Shown here: piece by piece, positions 11,256 to 23,881 of the stretch
Numbering within the stretch: position 1 is the stretch's first letter
Layout: every line of letters starts with the position of its first letter
Origin: Neopestalotiopsis rosae
Taxonomy: Eukaryota; Ascomycota; Sordariomycetes; Amphisphaeriales; Sporocadaceae
Assembly (NCBI GenBank): GCA_023078685.1
Contig: JALGAS010000002.1
Coordinates: 930,001 to 994,000 of the forward strand
Direction: 5' to 3'
DNA: 64,000 nucleotides
The notes under the pieces: model-generated
Database searches by the model: none
What the model was told of the DNA's origin: nothing
What the model saw: the letters and a program-made list of their open reading frames with translations, nothing else
Program-made: the position numbers and the translations under genes

Positions 11256-13946
11256 CTACTCGGCTGCTGGCAAGTCCGACATGTGAACGTCAACGGAGAC
11301 TGGCGATTTAGCCTCCTCCATAATGGCCGTGGGTGTTTTAAACGGTGTGCCGCTTGTCAGTTTTCCTGACTTTCCTTCTTGCCTCCGGTTCTTGTAGTCG
11401 CTCAGACTCAGTTTCTTCTTGATTGGACTCGGATTACTCGTCAAACCGTTCACGGCAGCAGGACCAGGACCAAAAGGACTAGCAAGACTGCCTACAGCAG
11501 TTATGGGGGTCGTGGAGGGGGAGGCTGCTATTGCCGATGTGCCTTTGAAAGCGGGCACGGGAGGTAATTGGACGCGCAGTTCAGGTGAGTTGGGCTTCAT
11601 CTGACGAGAAGCCGAAGTGTCAGTGGGCGAGAAAGCCCGTGTATCTGTGGGTGAGACCATTGAAGTATCAGTCATCACGGCGTCGCCACCTTGGTCTACT
11701 TGCGGTTGCTCCTTGGTAGCAACAGGCGAGAGCAGTCGACTGCTTCGGTCGGTCGGAGAAGCGATATCCATTTTCACCAGGGCAGACGCAACAGATGTAG
11801 GCGAAGCGGTGGAGAGTCGCCGGCGTTCCTCACAGTCAGCCTTCAGACGATGTCGGTTGTCTAGAAGCCGCTGCGAGAGCGAGACAATACGCCGCTTCGT
11901 CTTAGGCGTCTGCAGCTCCGCTTGAGAGAACCACTCGCCAACCACCGGTTCTGTCTGCACAGCAGCATCGCGGTACGCTGGTCGAGGCCCCTCGGACGAG
12001 TGACGAGAAGGCATTGACACTGAGCCTTGCCTTGGGGTCGATTGCTTGAGCGGATTTGCGCTATGCGGCGAGCCTGACATGCTCCGGTTGGTACCAGCGT
12101 CCACATAGTGGCGCTCACGTGTTCCACCCATTTGGTTTGACGTGTTGCTCGTCGAGTTTCTCTTTGTTTTTGTGGTCGGATTTGGGCCGTCTGATGTACG
12201 CTTCTTTTTCCGCGGGGGTTGCTGCTGCTCCATCCGTCGGAACGAATCTTCAACCATGGCCACTTTTCGTTTGTCCCTGTCTGTGGGCTCGGTGAGGATG
12301 CCCAAAGTGTCAAAAGACCCTTGTCGTGCTGGTGTCATGTCTCGGCTGGGCGGCTTGCTACGCGACGAGCCAGAGTCATTTTCCACACCGTCGTCGCCGT
12401 GACCTTCACTAGCTGCACGGCTGGTAGTGGTTGTAGGAGAAATAGCATGCGTTTTCGATTTGCGCGACTTTTTCTTGGCCCCGGACTTTGACGATCGATT
12501 GATGTACTTTCTGTAAAAGCGTACAAAGGCGCAGTCGGAACCAAGATCACAGGCGCATCCACCATGCTCAGAAAGAATCTGAAAGAGCCACGTGTGAATA
12601 CCTTGGTAATCCTCAACCTGATTTGGATCATAGTCAGGCTGCTCAGCAGGATCTTCGTCTCCGAGACCGAGGAGTTGCATAGTTCGTCGTCCCCGCTCTT
12701 CCCGGCCAAGGCGAAAGTCCCACGGAATTGTAATTTGCTCATTTGGTGTAATTTGTCGATCACTAACGAGCCAAAAGTGGTACTCGGAGCCACTGGAGAG
12801 ATATGTCTCAAGGGTAGCGTTGGGACGACAACTTCTCCGTACGTAACGGGCAAGCGAGCCTTCTCTCCGAGTGTCAATATACAAAGGAAGTTCTGGGTGG
12901 AAGAAGACAAATGGGAGCGGCGAGCTGAGCAGGTCCCATTGATTGCTCTCCTCACTGCAGTAGTCTTTTTGATATCCGAGCTGCCCGTTCAATTCAACGA
13001 GTGGGGTGTTTTTCTCGATCGATGACGGCGTCGTGAGATATTGCCAGTGTAGCACAGTTTCATGAGTAGACATTTGCTTCTTGTGCGAAACAACAGGTGT
13101 GCGCTTGATCTTATCGATATCTGACGGCAAGAGCTGGAAGACTTCCCCGTACTCACACCCGCAATCGCGTTGTAATTTCTCGTGGTCGCGCGTCCAAAGC
13201 GACATCACATTTGAAATTTCCAAGCTCGCGAATGAATTAGTCTGTACTAGCTGTATGTCGCTGTCGTCGTTGTACAGTGCCATGAAGCTGTCTGAATAGT
13301 GATGGATTTCGCTGTCAGCAGGAATGTCTGGGGGAGTATTGGCAGGACTGGGTGGGTGGGCATGCGTGTTCCCGTTTTTGGTGCCATAGGACGGACTCCG
13401 TTTGGTGGTGGAACTGATCGATTGGCTCGGCCGATGGGAACTCTTGGATTTCTTGTGGCCATGGACTTCCGTAGATGGTTTTGTAGTTGACTCAGGGCCG
13501 TTATGGCCATTTATTTGCAGTTCTGGCTTGGACCTTTTCTTGTGGCTCTTGGAGGGTGGGCGCTTAGTCTTCCTCTCGGATGTATCCTCGGCGGAAGGTA
13601 GTTTGATACGCCGTAACCTCTGCCTCTCGTGGGCTCTTTGCCGATCGACGTGTCTCGGTTTACATTCGACGCACGCGTGGGCAAAATCCTCTCGGTAGGC
13701 ATCTTGGGTGTTGTCTGGGTAGTAACACTCAATGTGCTGCCATGTGTCGCAAGGTTCGCAGTAGATAGTGCTCCCGTCATCGTCAGTGAAGCTGCAGACA
13801 CACTTGATGGTGTATGGCTCTTCTTCGACCGTTTCGACCTTACTGGGCACGTGGTCCGCAAGACTTGGCGCTGCCTTGGGACTGAGGACGGTCGTCTGAC
13901 TCGGGGGCACTATCTGTGTCAACAGAGGTTGCGAATTCTCTGTCAT
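11256..13946 (-). CDS. set3: PHD-SET protein SET3, histone deacetylase complex subunit
   Basis: Scaffold of the Set3 complex, which in yeast is recruited by H3K4 dimethylation and lowers histone acetylation in transcribed regions. Single exon, 896 residues. A PHD finger spans about residues 49-95 with its zinc ligands visible ('CVC', 'CEPCDTWQHIEC', 'CVEC'). A SET domain lies near residues 330-450 ('PLYIDTRREGSLARYVRRS', 'NATLETYLS', 'ITIPWDF'); the usual catalytic 'NHS' is altered to 'SCRPNAT', consistent with an inactive SET domain. The remainder is low-complexity and rich in Ser, Lys and Pro, with Lys/Arg patches. Linker basic tracts such as 'KTKRPPSKSHKKRSKPE' suggest nuclear localisation. 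The domain order matches SET3/SET4 and mammalian MLL5. The long C/T-rich antisense leader upstream (from 13947) suggests an extended 5' UTR. Confidence 0.93.
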   Translation of the reverse strand: MTENSQPLLTQIVPPSQTTVLSPKAAPSLADHVPSKVETVEEEPYTIKCVCSFTDDDGSTIYCEPCDTWQHIECYYPDNTQDAYREDFAHACVECKPRHVDRQRAHERQRLRRIKLPSAEDTSERKTKRPPSKSHKKRSKPELQINGHNGPESTTKPSTEVHGHKKSKSSHRPSQSISSTTKRSPSYGTKNGNTHAHPPSPANTPPDIPADSEIHHYSDSFMALYNDDSDIQLVQTNSFASLEISNVMSLWTRDHEKLQRDCGCEYGEVFQLLPSDIDKIKRTPVVSHKKQMSTHETVLHWQYLTTPSSIEKNTPLVELNGQLGYQKDYCSEESNQWDLLSSPLPFVFFHPELPLYIDTRREGSLARYVRRSCRPNATLETYLSSGSEYHFWLVSDRQITPNEQITIPWDFRLGREERGRRTMQLLGLGDEDPAEQPDYDPNQVEDYQGIHTWLFQILSEHGGCACDLGSDCAFVRFYRKYINRSSKSGAKKKSRKSKTHAISPTTTTSRAASEGHGDDGVENDSGSSRSKPPSRDMTPARQGSFDTLGILTEPTDRDKRKVAMVEDSFRRMEQQQPPRKKKRTSDGPNPTTKTKRNSTSNTSNQMGGTRERHYVDAGTNRSMSGSPHSANPLKQSTPRQGSVSMPSRHSSEGPRPAYRDAAVQTEPVVGEWFSQAELQTPKTKRRIVSLSQRLLDNRHRLKADCEERRRLSTASPTSVASALVKMDIASPTDRSSRLLSPVATKEQPQVDQGGDAVMTDTSMVSPTDTRAFSPTDTSASRQMKPNSPELRVQLPPVPAFKGTSAIAASPSTTPITAVGSLASPFGPGPAAVNGLTSNPSPIKKKLSLSDYKNRRQEGKSGKLTSGTPFKTPTAIMEEAKSPVSVDVHMSDLPAAE

Positions 13947-16900
13947 AATCTAACAGGACACCTGAGAGGTGATTCTCGGTGTCTGAGGATATGTTGGTGA
14001 AGGGGCTTTACGGTCCTTGTCGAGGTGTCATGACGAAGCTCTTCCCAACTCGACACACAAGGACAGATTGGAGTCGAGCGTTAGAAATGCAATCGTGGGC
14101 AGTGTCTACCATAGGCCAGAAAAGGTTGCGAGTATTCTGGATTTCGATCGCGCAGCTCGATTGGAGTTGTTGCCGTCGGCGTCGTGAGTCGTCGTCGTTG
14201 GGTGTCGTAATTGATTCTTCGTCGAGGATCCTCGAGAACGAGGTTGGCCTGCGAGCCACAACACAAAGGACACGTCCAAGGCACAAAGAAGCAGGGGAAT
14301 CTTGACACGACCAACAAGTGGAACAATGTCGCCTAGTTTGAATAGATGGCACCAGAGACGTTGCTTCGTGTTGTTGTACGCGTGTACGCAGCAAGAGATT
14401 AAGTAGGCTGGAATCGCGAAGGTGTTCGACGAGTGGGTTTGCTTTCTTCAAGCTCGCGCGCCGGAGGCTGGGGGGACAAGTCGTATGGAAAGTACAGGTT
14501 TGTACAAATAACGCAAAGATATATCGTGACAAGATCGCAAGATCTGGCTCGTGGTAACAGAATTATTGTCGCTGCGACAGTCGATTGCAAAGGCGACAGT
14601 GGTGAGAATGGGAGGGGGGCGGACGGACAGAGTCGAGGGAACAGAATGAGAGTGTTCAGTTGAGAGGAAAGAAGGTTTGGAGGGAGGGAAAGCGAAAAGG
14701 CTTGCGCCCAATGGAAAGACGGCTTGGGGGAATTGAGGAGACTTGGAGCGGAGCACGCTGGTGCTGCACACTCATGGGCAGTCCAAGTGCTGCAGCGCCA
14801 ATGGCAGCGGGAAAGCCAGAAGAGAGAAGAAGAATAGGCAGGCAGGCCACAGGGCCCGAACGAAAGAGAGAGACAGAGGAAGAGGGCGAGAGAGAGGAGT
14901 GAGGAGGGTACCGCAGTCAGCCAGCTAGCCCAGCCAGCCAGCCAGACAGCGACACCAAGCATTGAATGAGTGGTCTGTCTGGGCTGGTAGGTAGCAAGGC
15001 ACTGGCTGACTGCGATGGGCGACGACAGACAGTGAATGGTCTGGTCAGGTTAGTGGGCAACAGAAGGGCAGAGAGAACCAAGGTACACACTGGACTCATC
15101 CCAGTGGAAGCACCTTGACCTCACTCACTCGCTCTCCCTCTCTCACCTACCTGGCTTGCCTGGCATATTGGATGACCAAACATGAACCCAGCCCAGTGCA
15201 AGTGCAGCGCCAGCCCGGCCCAGCGCGGTAGGTATCTGTCTGGGCCGGTGGTGGCAGCTGGCTTGGCCTCTTTTGGTGCTAGAGACAAAGGGAACATGAA
15301 GATGATCGAGACGCCAACGGCAAGAAGATGAAACCCTTACCATAATTTTTCTCCCCCATCGACTTACCTGCTTTGCTTACGGCTCTATTGTGACCTGGCG
15401 GAAAATACAGACGAGGCCGCACAGAAGAGCGTATGGAAATGCATCATTCGGTATTGCATGAACAACGCTGGGAGGAGGAAGGGGGAGAGGGTCGCTTGCG
15501 ACGGACGGCGTGAAGTACAGAGCGACAGAGAGACGACTTTTTGAAAGTCTCAGTGGCAGATAGATGGACCGAGTCCAATGCGCCTAGACGGTCCCACAGG
15601 CGGGCGCTGTTCACTGGAAGAGCGGGCCAATGACCACCTGTCTCCCAGCTCCCTGGTTTGCCTGGGGAGGGGGCCTTTGCAAGGAAGACCGGGAGGGTGT
15701 GGCAGGAACAGGAAGGGGAATGAGCGAGAGATGGGAAAGAGATGAAAAGCCCAGCAAGCTCAGCCAACCCGAAGCGAGAAGCGACGCCGCGGTTGGCTGG
15801 CTTGGGTTGGTCCGTCGGGGAGGGGTGGGGGTGGGAATGGGGACGCCATGCACTTGCTATGCCATGCTAGGCTCCAGCCCAGACAGCACAGAAGGCACAG
15901 AGAGACGCACAACACAAGACAGTGCCTCGAGCTAATGAGCTAGCCCGGATGCGTGTTAGCTACGGCGGTCGAGATGAGACATTTGCGCATTTCTCGTCCG
16001 CCCCTGTCCTGCTTCATCTTACCAATGCTTGAGCCAATGTACGTATGCAGCCCGGCAGTGCTGATTGGCACGTAAGATAGCCAGCTAGCTGCCTCAGGCC
16101 ACAATCGTGTGCGGGGATGTGGTGCGCGGAAGAAGTGAAAGGTGCTGCTGGGCTGGGCTGGGTTGGTGCAAGGCGATGGATGATGCTTCTCGGTCTGGTA
16201 GTAGTAGAGGCAGAGAGAGTTTCGGCGTGGACTAGGTAGCCCACCCCCAGTGTTGTCTGTTTGGGATGAACAATAATAACAACATGTCGCCCGAATCCAT
16301 TCTGCCGTCAGACAGTTTTGCGATTTCTCAACGAGAAAGGGTATCTCTTGTCAGTTGGCATTCCAAAGGTATTGGTTTGAACAGAGACAAGTATGTACGC
16401 AACGAAGATGAATGGCGATGTGTCGGTCCTGTGCAGTGAGACGTCCGTCTGCCGTTGACGGCATCCCAACACAGCTTTGAAGAGGGAGCACGACAGTCAT
16501 GCAGCGGACAGACAGGCTGGCACGGAGTTAGAAGAGCGGAAAGATATGCAACATTGCAAACAAACTCCCCTCTTGTGACGAAGCCGCCAACAACCTAAAA
16601 GGCCAGCACCTCGTGTGGATCGCTGCAAGGTGAAAGGTCTAGTGTAGCAGCAGGCAGCTCTCAACTGGCTGACACAGTGCCAAATCTCTGCCATCACTCC
16701 AGTCAACTCGCCCGGCTTCCTGCCAAGACAAGATGCTGCTGAGCACCCGGCCACGGACAGATGCAGGTCAGCCAGTCTAAACCACAAACAGTCCTCTTGC
16801 ACGGGATTTGCAGCTTATTAGGTCCTGCTTCATTTCCTAGCCAACGTCTCGAGGTGCAACGCGCAAGCATCGGCTCTGGCTCTATTGGTTCATTCTTTGT

Positions 16901-19900
16901 ACCATACGCGACTCGGATCTGGTGCCAAAGGCCCAAAGGTGCTGGGTGCTGCTAAAGAGCGACGTTCCGTGCTTTTCTGCCTTTTCGGCGAGCTCTGCAA
17001 CAGGGAGCCATCAGATCATCCCGAGACCCTTTGATTTGTCTGGCTCCCATCACTTTGCCTGCCACTTTTTATAGGGACACTAATGACGCGTCTATTCCAT
17101 AATCTGCAGACATCAGCTTCCAGGAAGCAGTCATAGTGGGTATCCTAGCTTGCACTTCATACAGGCAATTCCGTTACATCTTCTGCCTCCTTCCTCAATC
17201 CCAAAGTTGTTGGAGGTTTTGGTGCGAAAGCTCGACACGATTGGACTTCCGCGCCCGTCCAACACAAGGTTTCCCGAGTTCAGTCCGTCTCCGTCCACGA
17301 CGAACATCACATCAGAGCTCTGGCCGCATGCAAAATAGTAGGAAAGCCAAAGCTTAAAGTCCCGCGTTATCAGAAGAATCGATATCATAAGCACTGATAG
17401 CAGTGTGGAACGAGCTTGAACGAGCACGAGCTTTTGAACCTTCGCAGTTCCCCCGCACCTGGTCTTTCCAGCAAAACGATGCTCGAGAATATTCTCATGC
17501 CAGCACAGCCGCGGTCTCTCTGTGATTAACATGAAGCTAACTACGGTAGTTGGGTATTGCCTGTCAGCCCGTCGATCTTAGACCTTGAATTCCCAAATGC
17601 GAAACACCCAACTAATGCTTCAGAAGCCGGGCATTCCCTGATTTGCTAGTTCAAACTTGGTCCCTTATCTACACTACGATGTACTATTCCTCCCGTATAC
17701 AGAAGCGGGGTTCACATCCATCTCGTAGTTGAAGCTTTGCAACTGGATCATAGTAGAGAACGCGACACACCCCAGCTGACAAACACATGCCAAATGGGAT
17801 CTGCATTACCTTTCCAGATTCGTCAATATATGGGCACCGAGTATAGCTTCTTGGGTCTATACTGCTGCTGAGATGACCGAAAAGCAGCATTTGTGATGAA
17901 CGCATAGTAGCTAAACGTCCAGTCCACTCTACTGACTTGCATTCGTGTTGACTCTGTTCTGAAGAAGGGAGGGAGTGACTGAACTCTTTGAATCAGACCG
18001 GATTGTCAGCACGTAGATTCAATAGCATTCTTCGAGAATCATTGATAGGCCATTTGGGAAATCTAGCACAAAAATTACCTGTGCTCTCGAGTCCCAGTAA
18101 TAAGAATAAAAGCCGCTCTTCGCGTGTTTGCGCAACTGGTATACTTGACCGGGAGATCGCAGCATAAATCAACCAAAATATGTTGGATCTTCCTCATAGT
18201 CATGCTCAAGGCGCAACATACAATGAAAATAATTGACAACAAAAATTGCTCCGCCTACCATCCGTAAAGGTTCGTAGAAAGCGCAGAACACCACGCTGTG
18301 CAGTGCAGGTTCCTACCTCTGGGCTACTGTCGGCTTGATCACAGTACCTCGCAAAAAATAAGTGTGAAGAAAGGAAGGAAAAGAAAGACGAGTAAAGGAC
18401 AAAGGCTACGGACAGGAATTTATAGAAGAGTCACGACAGGCCACAGGCAGCAATAGCAGCAAGGCAGCCATGGTGATCCTGAGCATGCCTATTAGCTGAC
18501 GGATGTCTAATCGGGCAGATTTGATCGTCATCACTTACAATTTCTTACTGCATAAAGGAAGCTGAAATGTCATGCATCGTTCTGCGAAATCCATGAAATT
18601 GAAACCAGACCCACTGATGCTACCATCGATGATTGTGCCCTCAGTCGTGGTATCTACCTACTCTCTTGTTCCTCCGCGGCCCAGCATTGAAGTCAATCTT
18701 GGTATCAGGGTCCAGGCGAACCAGAAACTCGACGAAGTCATGATTTCCAGACAATACCGTTCTGTTTGGCTCCGTGACTAGGCTATACAGGTAAAAAGCG
18801 ACCTAACGGACAAGACTTGGTGAAGTACTCGGCATCAATAGACGTACATGGTCTCATTCTTCCCTGTGAGGAGACCTAGAATGGTGGCATATGGGACGAT
18901 AACGTGATCAATGTTAACGATCACATTGCAAAATGTTCCTACTTCATGTTTAAAGAAATAAGAGACACCTAATCGACCTTCGGCCAAAGGACTTCTTTGA
19001 CAAGATCAGTGAAAACTGATTACGAGATAGACTTACTCACTTCCATAGACCATGAATTTTAACGATATATGTGACTAGAGTGCTTGCAGCAAAAATTTCG
19101 GCCAAATATGACGACCATGGTTGCTGTCACTCTCCTATCTTCTTGGACGAGTGTTTCCGAAGATGAATCCTGCCATCACAGGTCCCAAAGCCACATGATT
19201 CCAATTCAAGTATTTGCTTACTCACTAACATAGCCAAGATCGCAAGTTTCTAAGAAATAACGTTGAATAGCCAGATATATCCAGAGGAGACCTCATGAGC
19301 AGTGATGATCGAACTTCCGCGATATTCCCAAAATCATGCTACCACTTAATAATCGTATCTTGTTCCTGGTGATAGCACATACTATTTTTTCAGAGCTTAC
19401 CATAAAGGAAATTAAACACATAGACTTACAGGAAACGAGATCAAAATCACTGGATTCGCCAACCTATTCTGATCCCGTAAGTGGACCTCTCAGAGTCAAG
19501 GTAGCCACCGTGGCCTATCTAGGCAGGTGTGGTGAAGACGATCAGATACTCTCACATAGGCGAATCTATTTGTAGTCATTGCCACGCATTCCCGCACTAT
19601 ACGTGCAACCGAGTAGTGAGCACCGTGTACTTGGGATTGCGGGAAGGCTTCATATACAGATGGATATTGCCTCGCATGTATGGGGTACACAATGTCCGCT
19701 ACAGTTATAGATGAGAAAGTCGGATGGAACCAGCTGAGACATTTCCAAAGTGCTCAAGTCCAAAAATTGCACACAAAACTCCATTAAGCTTGATTTCACT
19801 CTGCTTAGCTGAGTCTGCCGTGATGGTGTCGTGCCTTTGAATCATTTTGATTGGTTTAGTTCGTTTCCCTCAAATACAGCGTGGTTGCTGGGTGAGCGAT

Positions 19901-20486
19901 GGAGGTTGATTTTGAGCCAAAGCTGGTTCTACCTTACCAAGGCCAGACGGAAAGCTTCGCGTGAGAAAATTGAGGAATGCTGGTGTTTTCTTCGTTATCT
20001 TGCTTATTACAAACTTTATCAGTTTCAGCAGCGCCACATCGGCATTATACTCAAGATCAGTATTGTATGCAATATGGAGAGAGGCAACCCGTTATTCCAT
20101 ATTGTGCCTGAATTTAAAAATACCACGCATACTGACTGGGCATTTGGCATGTGCTTCTCCACTGCGACCATACAGTACTACAAATCCCTTCCCATTTTGA
20201 TGTCACCGCCCCCGCAGCAGCCCGCTAGACTTGACCGATACCGGTTAGTGGTCAAGGGCTTTATCGGGGCATCTTATCGCTCATTGAGTCACGAGAATAC
20301 CTCACAGGGCGAGCTGATTATTTTTATGAACAGCCTTTGAAAAAGATCGTCCTGCAGGCTGGAACCCGATTTGTTCTTTTTTTCGTGATGCTGACATCCT
20401 GAGAAGGAGAAAAGAAAAGGGAAAATCCAACCAATTCAGTGAGAAGTGAGTGACCTTTCGAGGCCTCGCAAGATGAGCGTTGCGAC
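13947..20486. other. 6.5 kb gene-poor region
   Basis: No intact gene is supported. About 13950-15100 is purine-rich on the plus strand (pyrimidine-rich on the set3 strand) and likely holds the set3 promoter and leader; it includes small GCCA-type tandem runs near 14925-14950. About 15100-17100 is G/C-rich spacer full of short CTGG/GGCTGG motifs. About 17500-19900 is A/T-richer and holds short minus-strand coding-like pieces separated by stops (see the pseudogene entry). 19831-20340 is a 170-codon open frame starting only at GTG, which I do not trust. The last few hundred bases are the promoter of the N-acetylglutamate synthase gene. Confidence 0.5.
17684..18780 (-). pseudogene. Possible decayed minus-strand gene fragment(s), family unknown
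   Basis: Three coding-like pieces lie on the minus strand. The piece near 17684-17905 has a Cys-containing stretch ('YTRCPYIDESGKVMQIPFG' and 'RVLYYDPVAKLQLRDGC'). A short hydrophobic signal-like start lies near 18420-18500 ('MAALLLLLPVAC'). The piece near 18650-18780 reads 'VTEPNRTVLSGNHDFVEF' and 'VRLDPDTKIDF'. They are separated by stops and frame changes, with no consistent exon chain that I can build. The composition looks coding rather than random, so a relic or a poorly resolved multi-exon gene is possible. No family is recognised and confidence is low. Confidence 0.22.
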
Positions 20487-22680
20487 ATGAATCCGCGAAC
20501 GACCGCCTTGAGAAAGGCTAGTTCTACGATTAATGTAAGTGGGCTCCTTCTCAGCTCTCGTTGAGCGACTTTCCATGTTGGCGGACATGTCAGCATCACA
20601 AAACTATGAGAGCAGATCTGATCAACTCTGCATGATCGACACATCATCATCATCATATCTGACCAGCGCAAGCAGCAGACAACTTTGTGGAAGGACCCGC
20701 ACCGATCATTTGCTTCCCAACCAGGCAATGGCCCAAAGATTCCGTCACCGCTCCAGAATAATGGGCGGCTCGGCAGAACTACAGTAGCAGCCAGATCACC
20801 ATATGCATCAATTTCAGAGGCGCGAAAAGAAAAGAAAATTCAAGACAGGGTATTTATTGATTGCCAAATCCCGACCATCTGCGCAACGTGCTGACTCACC
20901 CTAATAGGACTTCATTCTCTCCGTATTGGAAACTTCTGTAACCAAGCGAGATGCTCGGGCATATATGAACAAGTTTGTCCCTCTGCTCCAGAAGAAGGGA
21001 GCAACAGGATTCGAACAGCAAGCCGATGAGTCAAACTCGGATTCGGCACGGGATCCAGCTACATCGAAGGATGCCGAGTCCACAGGGGCATCTGGCTATA
21101 TTCCGCAGCCAGTCTTTGTCGCCTTGGTCAAAATCCGAGCTCCTCAGGCCATTGACGATGAAACATTGCTTGGCGTGGGAAGAAGTTTGGCGCAACTGAA
21201 GAAGCTTGGACTTACGAGCATTGTTGTTGTCGACTGTGATTTGCCCGAGGAGGATGAGGTCGAAAGACGACGGAAAACAAATCTGCAAGCCGGTCGCCTT
21301 GCAACAGCTATCGACAAGTATGACGAATCAGGCGCCCGCATGATCCAGTCACCAATAACCATTGGAGATTCTGCTGGAAAAGATACCTCGCCTTTTACTT
21401 CCGATGATCTCTTTGTGGGCAATTCCAAAGATCTCATGGACAGTCTGCAGAGTGAGGCCATACCTATTATCCCATCTATTGGGTTCACCGAAGATCTATG
21501 TTCTTTCCGATCAGTGGACCCCAACGACGCAATTATTGCTCTGGCTCGCCAGCTATCTGGACTACAATTTTTAGGACAGCCCGCCGAGGATGCTCAAATC
21601 ACGCGACTCTTGAAGCTCGCAGAAGTCTACCGAGTCATCATTATCGACCCTGTCGGCGGCATTCCTGCATTGAACCAGTCCACAGGGCGGTACATGTTCC
21701 TGAACCTGGAGCAAGAATATGAGGATGTCACCAAGCATCTGGCCGTGTCTTCGCCTGAATCTACTGCTGGCCTTAGAGAAGATAATTACTATCACTTGAA
21801 GAACGCGGAACTCGCAAGGAAGACATTGTCCCTACTCCCTCCGACCGCATCGGCAATCATTACGACTCCACTGGAAGCTGCCAACAATCGGTCCACGGAT
21901 AAGGACGATCTTGAGTGGGCAATGGTCGGCACAAGGAGAAAGCACAACCCACTCATTCATAACTTGTTGACAGACAGACCTATGCAGTCGTCGTCATTAC
22001 CTTCTAGTCGCATTCGCTCAGTGACGTCCTCGGCCGGAGTTCCAAAACGAATTGGTTCCTTGACCACGCTGGCTAAGCGTGGCATGCCGCTCACCATGTT
22101 CCCTGACCCCCGAGTGGCGTCCTGGAAACCACCGCAGCCAGGTGTGAACGGTCTCAAGTTGACCGATCCCAACATCGACCTTGGTCGGCTCGTGCACCTG
22201 ATCAATGATTCCTTTGGTCGAGAATTAGACGTCGAGCATTATCTCAGACGAGTAGAGAACAACCTGGCCGGTATTGTCATTGCCGGTGAATACGAAGGAG
22301 GCGCAATCTTGACTTGGGAGAGCCCAACTGGTCCTGATGGCGCCGTGATCCGGGATCCGTCTCGAATGGTGCCTTATCTCGACAAGTTTGCTGTTCTGCG
22401 AAAGAGTCAAGGCGCGGGAGGAGTAGCCGATATTGTCTTCAACGCCATGGTACGAAACTGTTTTCCAGAAGGTGTCTGCTGGCGAAGTAGAAAAGACAAC
22501 CCGGTCAACAAGTGGTATTTCGAAAGGTCCAGGGGCACGATGAAGATTCCAGACATGAACTGGACCATGTTCTGGACCACTTCGGAACTTTCTACAGACT
22601 CTCAGAAGTTCAAGGATTATGAAAGTGTATGCCGTGGCATTGAGCCATCATGGGCAGACAACAAGCAGATACTGGATTAG
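20487..22680 (+). CDS. arg2: N-acetylglutamate synthase, mitochondrial
   Basis: Makes N-acetylglutamate from acetyl-CoA and glutamate, the first step of ornithine/arginine synthesis, in the mitochondrial matrix. The yeast name is ARG2 and the Neurospora name arg-14. Proposed exons are 20487-20534, 20667-20849 and 20908-22680 (~667 residues). The last junction gives 'EKKIQDRDFILSVLET' followed by 'SVTKRDARAYMNKF', a conserved start of the mature enzyme. The amino-terminus is basic and Ser/Thr-rich with few acidic residues, as in a matrix-targeting peptide. The central part is the catalytically altered amino-acid-kinase fold. The C-terminus is the acetyltransferase domain ('EYEGGAILTWESP', 'VPYLDKFAVLRKSQGAGG', 'WRSRKDNPVNKWYFERS'). 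The acceptor of the first intron is uncertain (20666, 20672 or 20675, all in frame). Confidence 0.9.
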
Positions 22681-23881
22681 GCAGCCTCAGGTTTAGTGAT
22701 TCGAGCTGCGTGTGAGCTTGGCAGAGGGTACCTGAGTGGCGTAGTATCAGAATCTGGCTGGCGAGGCAAAATAGGCCAAAAAATTTACTATCGGGTACTC
22801 GGAAAATGACGAGTCAATATAGAATTACCCTGAAGTTTGCGCCCTACTAGGCAATGGTGCCCGGCAAGTCATGCATCGAGTATTCAATAGGCGACTCCGT
22901 TTACACTAAATCAAGGTATGAAAAATATAAACGCGGGGCGGTCAGGGAAAAGCGGCGGGTCGAATTTTTGGTTGAAGAGTGGCCCTCCCCCACGATTTTC
23001 ACTCCTGGAGTGTATCAAGTGAACGCATCCAGGGCCATTTGCACTAAAGAAGATGACCCATTCTTATGACGAACGTATGGAGCGAGTTGGATCTTTGGAA
23101 TCGGGCCAATTCTTACAAATGAATGGATGTTGATAACACGGGGACCATGGTTGGGTATGAGTCGAAGTCAAACCACTGAAGTCATCGTCTGGGTCAACCA
23201 TCTTTCTGAAGAATTGTGATGGGCGCTGCGTGGCCGTGCATGTTGCGATGACTTGGCTGGACGCTTCGAGCAGAGTAGAGAACGCCTTGCATGGGACAGA
23301 CTAGCTTGTGGCATTTCCATTACCTGCCAGTATGTCTTCAGAATGGTGAAGAAGCTCAAGGACGCGCGAAAAGAAAGGAGACGAATATGCGTACACGGTA
23401 AAGTTTAAAATAGTATCATGTTGGAGCTATTCATAGATTGGAATGCGTAGAATGCCAAAACCGCATGTGAGGTTTGTTTGTATTGCCAATTGTAGTGTAC
23501 AGAAGCGAAGAGGCCACTTCCATTCCACTCGTCTTTGTGTGTGTGCTGGTTGGTGTGTGTGTGTGTTTTGTTCGAAACTTCTGGATGGTTCAAGAGCACA
23601 CCACGTTGCTAGGCGGCGACAGTGGGGTGGCCCTAGAGGCGGGGAGGGACAGAGAATTGCGCTGGAGGCGGGCAGCCTCACCTACCTACCCACCTTTTGC
23701 TTGACACAACCTTCTTCTCGGGCAGCAGCTATTTTTTTTCTCCTGCGTATTCTCCAATACTCTGAAAAAAATCAGCCTCAAACCACATTTCTCTTCGCCG
23801 TTTCTTTTCGCAGAAGTCGCACTTCGATAATTCGACTCTACACCTAACACTCCTTCCTGCGACAAAAAGAACAAAGCAAAG
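22681..23881. other. Intergenic, promoter of hsp88
   Basis: No gene supported. It contains a TG/GT microsatellite and a C/T-rich leader directly before the hsp88 ATG. I did not find a clean nTTCnnGAAnnTTCn heat-shock element by eye. Confidence 0.5.
23535..23566. repeat. TG microsatellite
   Basis: Interrupted TG/GT repeat about 320 bases upstream of the hsp88 start codon, probably variable between strains. Confidence 0.7.

Noticed and set aside
14399..14962. 187-codon minus-strand frame upstream of set3
   Set aside because: Ser/Leu/Pro-rich translation of a pyrimidine-rich leader, with no domain and poor complexity.
19831..20340. 169-codon plus-strand frame before the N-acetylglutamate synthase gene
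   Set aside because: Begins only at GTG, lies in promoter sequence and has no recognisable similarity.
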